Source: Bacteroidales bacterium (GTDB lineage: Bacteria; Bacteroidota; Bacteroidia; Bacteroidales; P3). Taken from it: a stretch of DNA of 64,000 bases. The translations under genes were made by a program, and so were the position numbers. Location: contig JAIKVZ010000047.1 in the NCBI GenBank assembly GCA_024685285.1, forward strand, positions 1-64,000. The letters are read 5' to 3'. Numbering within the stretch: the first letter of the stretch is position 1; every line of letters begins with the position of its first letter. This document shows positions 22,871 through 32,361 of the stretch, piece after piece. The notes beneath the pieces are model-generated. The model was not told the origin of the DNA. It ran no database searches and saw only the letters and a program-made list of their open reading frames with translations.

Positions 22871-24682
22871 TTATTGAAGAATGCTATCGGGGTCGATGAT
22901 TACGAAAGTTTTGCGTCCGTCGGGAGCGCGGTCGGGCATGGGCGAACTGAAGAGGTCGGCCACCATCTGCTGCATCTCGGCCTGCTCCAAGCGTTTGCCC
23001 GGGCGCACCGCCATCTGGCGTGCCAGGGAGAGGGCGAGGCACTGGTTGCGGTCGGCAAATTTTTGCAGCATGGAGTTCTTGTAGTCGGCCACAATGCGGT
23101 CGAGCAGCTGCTGCAGGTCGCAGTCGGCCAGCGCGGTGGGTGTGGCCGTCACCACGAAGGTATTCTGTCCAAGAGGGGCTATGTCGAAGCCGCGCGCCTT
23201 GATGTCGGGCATCAGGTCGGAGACTATTTCGGCGTCGGCCGGCGAGAAAGAGCAGTTGACCGGGAAGAGCAGCTGCTGGGGGCTTTCGGCGGCGGCACCG
23301 CGTGCCATGAGGCGGTCGTAGATTATGCGCTCGTGGGCCCGCTGCTGGTCGATGAGCACAATGCCCGACGACACCGAGCTCACTATGTAGCGCTCCTGCA
23401 CCTGCATACAAGCCTGTGCCATGCCCTCTGGTTCGGCCTGCTGCAGCGGCAGGGTGGGTGAGGGGTCGGGCGTGGCGGCTGCACCGGCGGACGGTGCTGT
23501 GCTGGCGGCGGTGGCTTTTTGGTCAAAGAAATCGACCCACCGCGAGGCGGCCTCGCGGCGCTGTGCCGATGGCGAGCCAAAGGGGTTGTAGGTGTGGTTG
23601 TAGCTGATGGTAGGCTCGGCGGGTATATAGCCCTTGGGGGCGGGGCTGAAATCGATTTCGGTCGAGGGGTTGAACTCGAATTCCGAGGCCAGCACGAACT
23701 GTCCCAACGCCTTCTTGGCGGTGGCGCGCAACATGGCGAAGATGGTCTGCTCGTCGATGAACTTGACCTCGGTCTTGGTGGGGTGTATATTAATATCGAT
23801 ACGCGAGGGATCGACGGTAAGCCCCACGAAATAGCTTGGATAGGTGCGCTCGGGCAGCATATCGGCGTAGGCGCGCTCGATGGCGGTGCTGAGCGAGGGG
23901 TGTTTGATGAAGCGACCGTTGACAAAGAGGTATTGCTCGCCGCGGGTCTTGCGGGCGTACTCGGCTTTGCCTATGTAGCCTTTGATTGTCACCACGTCGC
24001 AGCTCTCATCGATGGCATAGAGACGCTCCTTGTAGGCAGGCGAGAAGACCTGTGCAATGCGTTGTGCCATGTTGCCGGCCCGCAGGTCGTAGAGCATACG
24101 TCCGTTGTGGTAGAAAGTAAAGGCGATATCACTATGAATCAATGCTATGCGTCGCAATGTCTCCTCAATATGACTCAGCTCGACGGCATCTTTTTTGAGG
24201 AAGTTGCGCCGGGCCGGCACGTTGAAGAAGAGGTTCTTGACCGCTATCGAGGTGCCCGAGGGGCACTGTACGGGATGTTGCGACTGTATGGTAGAGCCCT
24301 CGATGACAATCTCGGTGCCCAACTCGGCGTCGTGTAGGCGCGTGCGGAGCTCCACCTGGGCAATGGCGGCAATGGAAGCCAGAGCCTCGCCGCGGAAGCC
24401 CATGGTGTGTATGTCGAAGAGGTCGGCGGCCTGCTTGATTTTCGAGGTGGCGTGGCGCTCGAAACAGAGGCTGGCGTCGGTGTCGGACATTCCGCAGCCG
24501 TTGTCGATAACCTGGATAAGGGTGCGGCCGGCGTCCTTCACGATGAGTTGGATTTCGGTGGCACCGGCGTCCATGGCATTCTCCAAGAGCTCCTTCACGG
24601 CCGAGGCAGGTCTGTCGACTACCTCGCCGGCGGCAATTTGGTTGGCCACGCTGTCGGGCAATATGTTTATAATGTCTGACAT
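22871..24682 (-). CDS. mutL: DNA mismatch repair protein MutL
   Basis: A 603-residue mismatch-repair ATPase. The N-terminal GHKL motifs are visible: ELLENAMDAGATEI, DNGCGM and TMGFRGEALASI; the C-terminal dimerisation domain begins after a Pro/Ala-rich linker (about 370-410). The endonuclease-type DQHA(x)2E(x)4E motif is altered to DQQRAHERIIYD, with His replaced by Gln, so intrinsic nicking is doubtful. The start at 24682 begins MSDIINILPDSVANQIAAGE, the usual MutL opening; the longer frame upstream lacks similarity. Confidence 0.95.
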   Translation of the reverse strand: MSDIINILPDSVANQIAAGEVVDRPASAVKELLENAMDAGATEIQLIVKDAGRTLIQVIDNGCGMSDTDASLCFERHATSKIKQAADLFDIHTMGFRGEALASIAAIAQVELRTRLHDAELGTEIVIEGSTIQSQHPVQCPSGTSIAVKNLFFNVPARRNFLKKDAVELSHIEETLRRIALIHSDIAFTFYHNGRMLYDLRAGNMAQRIAQVFSPAYKERLYAIDESCDVVTIKGYIGKAEYARKTRGEQYLFVNGRFIKHPSLSTAIERAYADMLPERTYPSYFVGLTVDPSRIDINIHPTKTEVKFIDEQTIFAMLRATAKKALGQFVLASEFEFNPSTEIDFSPAPKGYIPAEPTISYNHTYNPFGSPSAQRREAASRWVDFFDQKATAASTAPSAGAAATPDPSPTLPLQQAEPEGMAQACMQVQERYIVSSVSSGIVLIDQQRAHERIIYDRLMARGAAAESPQQLLFPVNCSFSPADAEIVSDLMPDIKARGFDIAPLGQNTFVVTATPTALADCDLQQLLDRIVADYKNSMLQKFADRNQCLALSLARQMAVRPGKRLEQAEMQQMVADLFSSPMPDRAPDGRKTFVIIDPDSILQ

Positions 24683-24736
24683 ATTCAAGCATTTACACCA
24701 CCGTTGCGGCATCGGCCGCACCGTGGTTCAAAAATG

Positions 24737-24744
24737 CAAATTTA
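24737..24744 (-). promoter_or_regulatory. -7 promoter box of mutL
   Basis: Minus-strand TAAATTTG, 54 nt upstream of the mutL start. Confidence 0.5.
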
Positions 24745-24823
24745 CATATTTTTTTGCAATGCGGCAAATGTTTTTTGACCTCGCGGCACAATATAATGTG
24801 CTTTTTGCCGTTAATAACGGTGT

Positions 24824-26443
24824 ATGTCACGTATATTGCGCATAGTGTCGATTTTGCAGCTGTCGCTTCTGCTGGCAGTGGGCTGCAATGTGCCCGACAA
24901 CCGCGGGCGCATGATTTTCCGCTATAACGAGTCGGCCGGCATAACCACGTTGGACCCCGCTTTCTCAAAGGACCAGTCGCTCAACTGGGCTTGTAGTCAG
25001 CTATACGACGGCCTTGTGGAACTCGACAGCAATCTTGAGGTCTGCCCGGCCATAGCGCGCAGTTGGGACATTTCTCCGGACGGGTTGCAATACCGCTTCC
25101 ATCTGCGCACCGATGTGCAATTCCATCCAAGTCCGCTGTTTGGCACACCCGACTCCACGCGCACAGTGGTGGCTCAGGACTTCGTATACAGTTTCAACCG
25201 CATACTCGACCCCGCCGTGGCGTCGCCGGGACTTTGGATATTTAGCGAGGTGGCCGAAAATGGCTTCGAGGCGATAGACGACAGCACGTTGCTCATCAGA
25301 TTGCGCCGTCCTTTCGCGCCATTCCTCAGTATGCTCGGTATGCAGTACTGCAGCGTGGTTCCTCACGAGGTGGTTGAGCACTACGGGGCCGACTATCGCC
25401 GCCATCCATGTGGTACGGGCCCGTTCAAGCTGCAGTTGTGGAAAGAGGGCGTCAAACTTGTGCTCCGCCGCAACGACAACTATTATCAATGTGACAGTGC
25501 TGGACAGCGTCTGCCGTATCTTGACGCTGTTGCGGTGACTTTTATAGTTGACAAGCAGACCGCCTTCCTTGAGTTTATCAAAGGGAACCTAGATTTTATG
25601 AACTCTCTCGACGCCAGTTACAAAGACGAGCTGCTCACCCCTACGGGTGAACTCAACGCCAAGTACCGCGACAAGGTGGTCATGGTTTCAACCCCGTTTC
25701 TTAACACCGAATATCTCGGTTTCAATATGTCCGATGCCAATTCGCCATTGGCAGACCGGCGTGTGCGGCAAGCCATAAACTATGGTTTCGACCGCGTGAA
25801 GATGATGAAGTATCTGCGCAATAATATAGGCCAGCCTGGCCTGTATGGTATGGTGCCCGTTGGCTTGCCTGGCAGTGGGGTAAAGGGATTCGAATACAAT
25901 CCTGCCAAGGCGGCAAAGCTGTTGGCCGAAGCAGGCTATCCTGATGGCAAGGGTTTACCTGAGCTCAAACTCGCAACACCGGCAAGCTACCTCGACTTGT
26001 GCAAATATATCCAGCAGCAGCTCGGCCTGATTGGTATCGAGGTTAAAATCGATGTCAATCCGCCTGCCGCCATGCGCGAGATGATGGCGCAGAATAAGTT
26101 GGAGTGGTTTAGAGGCTCGTGGATTGCTGACTATCCCGACGCCGAAAACTACCTATCGTTGTTCAACAGTGCCAATTTCTGTCCCAACGGTCCAAACTAT
26201 ACTCATTTCAAGTCGGCCGAGTTTAACCGGCTCTACAACAAGGCAAAAGCCGAGCCTGACGTTACCACGAGGACCAAGATGTATCGCGAGATGGACAGCC
26301 TCGTCATTGCCCAAGCTCCAGTTGTGGTGCTATATTATGACCAAATACTCCATTTCACTCATCCAGGCACCGATGGGTTGCGTAGCAATGCCATGAACGC
26401 CCTTGATTTACGCCATGTCAAGGTGCCGCTAAGAAATAGATAG
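24824..26443 (+). CDS. Peptide/nickel-type ABC transporter substrate-binding lipoprotein, orphan
   Basis: A 539-residue family 5 (OppA/DppA) extracellular solute-binding protein. The lipobox LLLAVGC puts the lipidated Cys at residue 21. Family signatures include ESAGITTLDPAFSKDQ, YDGLVELDSNLEVCPAIARSWDIS, the HLRTDVQFHPS block and the HPCGTGPFKLQLWK segment. It would bind oligopeptides or a similar ligand in the periplasm. No permease or ATPase genes adjoin it, so it must work with components elsewhere, or act as a receptor. Confidence 0.88.
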   Translation: MSRILRIVSILQLSLLLAVGCNVPDNRGRMIFRYNESAGITTLDPAFSKDQSLNWACSQLYDGLVELDSNLEVCPAIARSWDISPDGLQYRFHLRTDVQFHPSPLFGTPDSTRTVVAQDFVYSFNRILDPAVASPGLWIFSEVAENGFEAIDDSTLLIRLRRPFAPFLSMLGMQYCSVVPHEVVEHYGADYRRHPCGTGPFKLQLWKEGVKLVLRRNDNYYQCDSAGQRLPYLDAVAVTFIVDKQTAFLEFIKGNLDFMNSLDASYKDELLTPTGELNAKYRDKVVMVSTPFLNTEYLGFNMSDANSPLADRRVRQAINYGFDRVKMMKYLRNNIGQPGLYGMVPVGLPGSGVKGFEYNPAKAAKLLAEAGYPDGKGLPELKLATPASYLDLCKYIQQQLGLIGIEVKIDVNPPAAMREMMAQNKLEWFRGSWIADYPDAENYLSLFNSANFCPNGPNYTHFKSAEFNRLYNKAKAEPDVTTRTKMYREMDSLVIAQAPVVVLYYDQILHFTHPGTDGLRSNAMNALDLRHVKVPLRNR

Positions 26444-26498
26444 AGGATTGAATGCCAGTGCGTAATAGAAGTATCAAAATAAGAACTTAACAATTATT

Positions 26499-26530
26499 TT
26501 TGGTTATTACAGAAAAGTTTCGTACCTTTG
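26499..26530 (+). promoter_or_regulatory. Promoter (-33 TTTG, -7 TACCTTTG) of the lipoprotein/DUF5723 pair
   Basis: TTTG at 26499-26502 and TACCTTTG at 26523-26530, 20 bp apart, 23 nt upstream of the start codon at 26554. Confidence 0.65.
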
Positions 26531-26553
26531 CAGAAATTTTAACACTCACGATT

Positions 26554-27936
26554 ATGAGAAAAAATTTATTACTTGTTGCCGTAATTGCAGCGCTATGTTT
26601 CTCATCGTGTTTTCGCGATGGAGACCTTGATCTGTTGAGGAACCCGATACACGTTTCGGGCTCATTCAACCCGCAATTAGGTGTCCCTGTGGCCTATGGC
26701 AGCGTTGAGTTGAATCAGTTGCTTGGTATGCTCAGCAGCGATTATACAGGCTACTTAGACTCCACGACAGATGTGTTGACTATAAAATATGAGTATGCCG
26801 ACTCAGGGTCGATTACCCGCGGCGACGGCGCTAAGAAGAAATTCTATTCGCCAAGGAACGCTGTCCGCCCATGGCGTTTCAAAGACCCGTCAGAGGTTGA
26901 TACGTTGTCATATCGCGACACGGTGTTTACGCTCTATGACCAGGATGTGGATGTTTTCTCCAGCCTGCCAATCAATCTCGACTCTGTGGATATCAATATC
27001 GACTCTATCCGCTTGGGTTTGTATCTTTACTTTATTGGCAAGGAACTAAATATTAACGATACAATTGCCGATAATGTAAAGATTACGATTGACAGTCTGA
27101 CGATAGACTACATAGACAATAATGGCAATCCCAAGAAATTCGATGAACTAAGCTCCCTGCGCCTCATTGACAACAAGGCCATTCTTGAGGGTAACGAAAT
27201 TGACACAGCCCTCAATATTGCTCAATTAATATCAGACCTACCAAAGCACCTCACCGTTAAAGTGCGTATGCGCCTGACAATTCTTAGCGGCCTTGTGGCT
27301 GGCAACGTGATGGAACTCGGTTTCGAGGACCTTCTTGACAGTCTGCAGATGGCCTCGATAGACTATAAAGCCAAGGTTGGCGTGGTGTTCCCATTCAAAC
27401 TACAAATCCAGAAATTCCCGTATGAAACGGAAATATCATTGGGTGAGAACGGTTTGAGTTCGTTCAAATTCGACTCAATAATTGATGCCCTCAACGAGAG
27501 AGTTAAAATGGGTCTCGACCTTACAATCAACGAGGCCAGTGTCAATTTGCTGTTCCAAAACAATATACCTCTAAATTTAAAAGTGGATGTCTTGATGGTT
27601 GACAGCAATGACAATGAGATACTTTCTCAGTCGTGTGATGTGCTTGGTGCCAAGACAAAATGGTCTGACGAGTATGGCACCAACATTTCAGATGGCCCTG
27701 ACCCCGCACAGTTGCCATTGATGATAGGTATTACCGACACTGCTACATTGAACAAACTCCCAAGTGCTACAAAAATCAAGCTCAAGGTGAGAATTGCTAC
27801 ATCGCAGAAACAGCATGTGGCTGTGCGTAGAACCGACTACATGGGTGTACGGGCTTATGTTAAGTTGCGCACAAACGTAACGTTTGATATGCCTCTTGTC
27901 GATACTTTACCAATACCTGATGTTAACCTGAAATAA
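26554..27936 (+). CDS. Large lipoprotein of unknown function, partner of a DUF5723 protein
   Basis: A 460-residue lipoprotein. The signal sequence MRKNLLLVAVIAALCFSSC places the lipidated Cys at residue 19. The mature part is rich in beta-type strands and Asp/Ser/Thr (repeated IDSLTIDY, LDSVDINIDSI segments), which suggests an elongated surface or periplasmic beta protein. I do not recognise a named domain. The start at 26554 is set by the promoter and lipobox. It sits 18 bp before the DUF5723 barrel gene. Confidence 0.7.
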   Translation: MRKNLLLVAVIAALCFSSCFRDGDLDLLRNPIHVSGSFNPQLGVPVAYGSVELNQLLGMLSSDYTGYLDSTTDVLTIKYEYADSGSITRGDGAKKKFYSPRNAVRPWRFKDPSEVDTLSYRDTVFTLYDQDVDVFSSLPINLDSVDINIDSIRLGLYLYFIGKELNINDTIADNVKITIDSLTIDYIDNNGNPKKFDELSSLRLIDNKAILEGNEIDTALNIAQLISDLPKHLTVKVRMRLTILSGLVAGNVMELGFEDLLDSLQMASIDYKAKVGVVFPFKLQIQKFPYETEISLGENGLSSFKFDSIIDALNERVKMGLDLTINEASVNLLFQNNIPLNLKVDVLMVDSNDNEILSQSCDVLGAKTKWSDEYGTNISDGPDPAQLPLMIGITDTATLNKLPSATKIKLKVRIATSQKQHVAVRRTDYMGVRAYVKLRTNVTFDMPLVDTLPIPDVNLK

Positions 27937-27954
27937 ATCGAGGAGGACACTACC

Positions 27955-29481
27955 ATGAGACATATATTAAATCGCATAGCAATTTCGTTTCTTGCCATAA
28001 CATTGCTTGGCAGTGCCTCAGCTCAAAGCTACAACGAGGAGAACAATCTCTTCTACCATGCTTTCAGAGCACCGCAAATCAACGAGCTCAACCCTGCTTT
28101 TTTCCCAGCGAGCAATACTCTGTATCTTACGCTGCCAGGTCTGTCCAATTTACGTTTTGGCAGCCCTGTGGCAATCGGCGATATGATACGTGTAGACACA
28201 ACGGATGGCACAGCTATAACATACATTGATATCAATCAACTAATAAGCGGCCTAAAACGCAATAATCAGATAAGACTTGGTTTCGACCTCGATCTGATTG
28301 GTGGTGGCCTGCGTTTAGGAAATGTATTTCTTACTGCCAATATGCGTTTCAAGTCCAATTTCTCTATAGGTTTGCCTATCTCTACGATAGACTTCCTTCT
28401 CAACGGAAACCTTGACGAGAATGGCAATGGCCGCAATGTAGAGATTTTGAGTGGTGACCTGTTCGGTATGCAATTATACTTGGAGGCCAGTGCGGGCATG
28501 GGTTTCCGTATACCTGTTATCAACCTCACTGTTGGCGCACGCGCTAAACTCTATTATGGCTTGCTGAATCTTTCTCTTGATAACACCAAAATAACGCTTG
28601 AAACAGACGACAATTTCGAGAGTTTGCATATGCAGGCATTCTACCAGGTTCAGATGGCCTCGGCCATAGCCTTCAAGAAAGGTGAGGATGGCATGCCTAC
28701 GCCCGACTTCAATTTCAGCGGTAATATTAAGTCAATAATAAAGGGTTTCTTGGATCCCACCAAGAATAATATTGGTGTTGGCTTTGATATAGGTGCCAAG
28801 TATCAGTTGGGTCCCGTTGCTATCTCTGCCGCGCTACTTGATCTAAGCACTGGTATTCATTGGCACAACAATGTTTATAGCCTATTGCCCAAGGGAGGCG
28901 TAATTGACACTGTGTTCAATGGTTTCGAGATAGATCAGTTAATGAGTGGAGGCGACATCAAAACCGATTCTTTGTTCGACGGCTATGCAGAACTCTTCAG
29001 CGGGTTGGCACCTGATTCAATTGTAGAAGGTGGCGAATACTATTATAGCATACCTACAAAGATGAATATTGGTGCTTCTGTAAGCCTCGGCACCATGGCA
29101 CGTGTGGGTCTGCTGTTCCATGGTCAGTTCGACCGCGGTCTGCTTACCAAGAAAAGTGCCAACAATCTATATGACTTAGATAATTATGGCTTAGACATCA
29201 AGTCAAAGAATACATTCCGTTACAATATGACACTCACTGGTGGCGTCAACCTCTTCAATTGGCTTGAGTTGATTGTTGGCTCGTCAGTAGTATTTGATGG
29301 CGACAAAATTGACCCACTCAACCCCGGCGCAGGCGTCATCATATCTCCGCTCTCAGCAGCGCAGGTATACCTTATGGTTGACTACGTTTCCAGTATGTAT
29401 TTGCTCGAAGCCAAGGCACTCAATTTCAAGTTCGGTTTCAACCTGCTCCTTGGCAACGGTGGCCGGCGCAGAATGTTGTAG
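27955..29481 (+). CDS. DUF5723 outer-membrane beta-barrel protein
   Basis: A 508-residue exported protein with signal peptide (ISFLAITLLGSASAQ) and many amphipathic strands with alternating aromatic residues, as in the PorV/DUF5723-type barrels of Bacteroidetes. The N-terminal motif NELNPAFFPASNTLYLTLPG is characteristic of the family (asparagine-proline-alanine-phenylalanine block). The last strand ends FKFGFNLLLGNGGRRRML. It is probably an outer-membrane barrel working with the lipoprotein encoded just upstream. Confidence 0.8.
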   Translation: MRHILNRIAISFLAITLLGSASAQSYNEENNLFYHAFRAPQINELNPAFFPASNTLYLTLPGLSNLRFGSPVAIGDMIRVDTTDGTAITYIDINQLISGLKRNNQIRLGFDLDLIGGGLRLGNVFLTANMRFKSNFSIGLPISTIDFLLNGNLDENGNGRNVEILSGDLFGMQLYLEASAGMGFRIPVINLTVGARAKLYYGLLNLSLDNTKITLETDDNFESLHMQAFYQVQMASAIAFKKGEDGMPTPDFNFSGNIKSIIKGFLDPTKNNIGVGFDIGAKYQLGPVAISAALLDLSTGIHWHNNVYSLLPKGGVIDTVFNGFEIDQLMSGGDIKTDSLFDGYAELFSGLAPDSIVEGGEYYYSIPTKMNIGASVSLGTMARVGLLFHGQFDRGLLTKKSANNLYDLDNYGLDIKSKNTFRYNMTLTGGVNLFNWLELIVGSSVVFDGDKIDPLNPGAGVIISPLSAAQVYLMVDYVSSMYLLEAKALNFKFGFNLLLGNGGRRRML

Positions 29482-29506
29482 CTCAATTTAAGCAATAATC
29501 AACCAC

Positions 29507-29546
29507 TGAAGCAGCTACACCGCTTATTAGCGGAGTAACTGCTTCA
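29507..29546 (+). terminator. Long hairpin between the DUF5723 gene and der
   Basis: TGAAGCAG pairs with CTGCTTCA, continuing through TAC/GTA to CGCT/AGCG around a TATT loop. It lies 26 nt after the barrel stop codon and 35 nt before der. It lacks a T-run, so it may be an mRNA-processing or stabilising hairpin. Confidence 0.5.
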
Positions 29547-29581
29547 GCCACTGATAAAAACCAAGACAATATAACACACAG

Positions 29582-30889
29582 ATGAACCTTTTGGCAATAG
29601 TAGGACGCCCAAACGTTGGCAAGTCAACACTATTCAATCGCCTTACCGAATCACGCGATGCCATTGTTGACCAGACTGCCGGTGTAACGCGTGACCGTCA
29701 GTATGGCCACTCTGACTGGAATGGCAAACTATTCTCAGTAATCGATACTGGTGGTTACGTGATTGGCGGAGATGACGCTTTTGAGACCGAGATACGCAAA
29801 CAGGTTAAACTCGCTATTGACGAGGCCGATGCTATCCTTTTCCTTGTTGACGCACGCGAAGGGCTCACTCCGATGGATGAAGACGTGGCTGATATGCTGC
29901 GTCGCTGCACCAAGAAGGTTTTTCTAGTAGCCAACAAAGTCGACAATGCCAAGGAGATGGACAATCTGGGCGAATTTTTCAGTTTGGGACTTGGCGAGCC
30001 TTATCCAATAGCGGGTATTAGCGGCAGCGGTACCGGCGATTTGCTCGATGCAGTGGTGGCTGATTTTAGTGACGGTGAAGAGGACTTAACATCGGGTTTG
30101 CCTCGGGTTACGGTCGTGGGAAGACCCAATGTGGGTAAAAGTTCATTCATCAATGCAATTACTGGTCAACAGCGCAATATAGTGACACCCATAGCCGGCA
30201 CCACTCGCGACAGTGTCTATTCGCATTACAATATGTTCGGTTTCGACTTCAATTTCGTTGATACCGCAGGTCTTCGCCGCAAGCAAAAAGTGTCTGAGGA
30301 TTTGGAGTTCTACTCGGTAATGCGCTCTGTGCGTGCCATTGAGTCAAGCGATGTATGCATTCTAATGCTCGATGCTTCTCAGGGCTTAGAACAGCAAGAC
30401 CTCAACATATTTTCCTTAATTCAGCGCAACAACAAAGGAGTGGTGCTGGTGGTGAACAAGTGGGACCTGATAGAGAAGGATACAAACACCCATCGCCAGT
30501 TCGAGGAGCTTATACGTGAGCGTATTGCACCGTTTGACGATGTGCCCATAATCTTTACCAGTGTTATAAACAAACAGCGTATATATAAAGTGCTTGAGAC
30601 CGCAAAGCAGGTGTATGAGGCTCGGAGTCGCCGCATATCTACCTCAGAACTCAACGACCGTTTGTTACCTATAGTCAAGGAGCAGAACCCACCGCCGTCG
30701 GTCAAGGGCAAGTGGATAAAGATAAAATATATAACACAGCTGCCCACAGCCTATCCGCAATTCGTCTTCTTCTGCAATCTACCGCAGTATATCCGCGACC
30801 CGTATCGCCGCTATGTTGAGAACCGAATGCGCGAGATGTGGGATTTCCATGGTGTGCCAATCAAATTGCATTTTCGCGCCAAAAACTAA
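29582..30889 (+). CDS. der: Ribosome biogenesis GTPase Der (EngA)
   Basis: A 435-residue protein with two tandem GTPase domains. First: GRPNVGKST (7-15), DTGGYV, NKVD. Second: [14 protein letters not shown] (about 180-193), [15 protein letters not shown]. The C-terminal KH-like domain ends [11 protein letters not shown]. Needed for 50S maturation. It precedes asd by 15 bp and heads the der-asd-gldH-uvrC run. Confidence 0.96.
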   Translation: MNLLAIVGRPNVGKSTLFNRLTESRDAIVDQTAGVTRDRQYGHSDWNGKLFSVIDTGGYVIGGDDAFETEIRKQVKLAIDEADAILFLVDAREGLTPMDEDVADMLRRCTKKVFLVANKVDNAKEMDNLGEFFSLGLGEPYPIAGISGSGTGDLLDAVVADFSDGEEDLTSGLPRVTVVGRPNVGKSSFINAITGQQRNIVTPIAGTTRDSVYSHYNMFGFDFNFVDTAGLRRKQKVSEDLEFYSVMRSVRAIESSDVCILMLDASQGLEQQDLNIFSLIQRNNKGVVLVVNKWDLIEKDTNTHRQFEELIRERIAPFDDVPIIFTSVINKQRIYKVLETAKQVYEARSRRISTSELNDRLLPIVKEQNPPPSVKGKWIKIKYITQLPTAYPQFVFFCNLPQYIRDPYRRYVENRMREMWDFHGVPIKLHFRAKN

Positions 30890-30904
30890 TTATCAATATT
30901 TGTT

Positions 30905-31888
30905 ATGAAGATAGCCGTAGTAGGAGCCACAGGCTTAGTAGGAAGCGTAATGCTTAAAGTGTTAGAAGAGCGCGGTTTTGCCGAGGCCGAAATATTACCG
31001 GCTGCATCACAGAAGTCGGTCGGCAAAGAAGTGGAGTTCGCAGGTCGCAAAATTAAAGTCATATCTGTGTATGAAGCTGTAGCAGCCCGTCCATCATATG
31101 CAATATTCTCGGCTGGAGCAGGCCCGTCACGTCAGTATGCGCCTCTTTTTGCCTCTGTGGGAACCACTGTTGTAGACAACTCTTCGGCATGGCGCAAAGA
31201 CCCAGCAATACCACTCGTGGTACCGGAGATTAACTTCGATGTCATCAGCCCTGCCGACCGCATAATAGCCAATCCCAATTGCTCAACTATACAGATGGTT
31301 CTGGCAATTTCCGGCCTGCACCGTCGCTATGGTATTCGTCGTATTGTTGTATCAACCTATCAGAGCGTCACGGGCACTGGCATGAAAGCCGTGCGACAAC
31401 TCGAAGCAGAGGAACAAGGATTGCCAGCTGAAAAAGCCTATCCATACCCCATACACCGTAATCTCTTCCCTCATGGAGGCGACTGGCTGCCAGATGGATA
31501 TACGACAGAGGAGCAAAAACTGGTTGACGAGACGCGCAAGATATTAAGAGACAATACCATTGCTATTAGCGCCACAGTGGCACGTGTACCGGTGGTGGGT
31601 GGTCACAGCGAGTCTGTCAACCTCGAATTGTGCCAAGATTATGACATTGATGAGGTGAGGGCCATTCTATCGGCCACCCCGGGAGTGGTACTCTACGATG
31701 AACCTGCCGACAACATCTACCCAATGCCTATTACGGTTCACAACCGTGACGAAGTTTTTGTAGGCCGTGTGCGTCGAGACCCGTCGCAACCGTGTAGCCT
31801 CAATCTATGGGTTGTGGCCGATAACCTGCGCAAAGGTGCGGCAACCAATGCAGTTCAAATAATACAGAAACTAATAGAAACAAGATGA
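30905..31888 (+). CDS. asd: Aspartate-semialdehyde dehydrogenase
   Basis: A 327-residue enzyme that reduces aspartyl phosphate to the semialdehyde, feeding lysine/DAP, threonine and methionine synthesis. NADP-binding GATGLVG lies at 7-13, the catalytic Cys126 in NPNCSTIQM, and the His in GGHSESVN. Its stop overlaps the gldH start by 4 bp. Confidence 0.95.
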   Translation: MKIAVVGATGLVGSVMLKVLEERGFAEAEILPAASQKSVGKEVEFAGRKIKVISVYEAVAARPSYAIFSAGAGPSRQYAPLFASVGTTVVDNSSAWRKDPAIPLVVPEINFDVISPADRIIANPNCSTIQMVLAISGLHRRYGIRRIVVSTYQSVTGTGMKAVRQLEAEEQGLPAEKAYPYPIHRNLFPHGGDWLPDGYTTEEQKLVDETRKILRDNTIAISATVARVPVVGGHSESVNLELCQDYDIDEVRAILSATPGVVLYDEPADNIYPMPITVHNRDEVFVGRVRRDPSQPCSLNLWVVADNLRKGAATNAVQIIQKLIETR

Positions 31889-32361
31889 AACGCATAATCA
31901 TTCTGTCAATATGTGTCCTCATTTTTGCCTCATGTGGTAAGAAAAACGTATTTGACGAGCAACGTACTTTTGCCAATAACAACTGGCAACGTTTCAGCAC
32001 GGAGAGCTTTGAGGTGCCGATACGCAACATAGACGATTGTTATCACCTCTATATGGACCTTGTTATAGATACCGCTTTTTTTTGCGAGAATCTTCTGCCG
32101 CTAACAATAAACATCAACGGACCAGACGGCTCTAACCGTATGTTTTACGGTTACGTGCGCGTGCGTGACAACGGTCGTTGGCAAGGTACTTTCGAAGGTG
32201 GCAACTTGCACGTAAGCCAGCGTGTGCGCCAGTATTTCTTTTTCAATACCAAAGGCACTCATGAGGTGGTTATAGGCCAAGCCACAAGTCACTATGACCT
32301 ATACGGCATAGTTTCAGCCGGGTTGCGTATTGAGAAAGCTGAACTGAACTTTCCCAAGTGA
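31885..32361 (+). CDS. gldH: Gliding motility lipoprotein GldH
   Basis: A 158-residue lipoprotein with lipobox IFASC (Cys17). The remaining protein matches GldH in length and pattern (FEVPIRNIDDCYHLYMDLVID, then LTININGPDG and the final GIVSAGLRIEKAEL). GldH is needed for gliding in Flavobacterium and is conserved in many non-gliding Bacteroidetes that have T9SS. It overlaps asd and uvrC by 4 bp each, so translation is coupled. Confidence 0.88.
   Translation: MKRIIILSICVLIFASCGKKNVFDEQRTFANNNWQRFSTESFEVPIRNIDDCYHLYMDLVIDTAFFCENLLPLTININGPDGSNRMFYGYVRVRDNGRWQGTFEGGNLHVSQRVRQYFFFNTKGTHEVVIGQATSHYDLYGIVSAGLRIEKAELNFPK

Noticed and set aside
23519-24337. A 272-codon plus-strand frame opposite mutL
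   Set aside because: Fully antisense to the conserved ATPase domain of MutL; no protein-like pattern.
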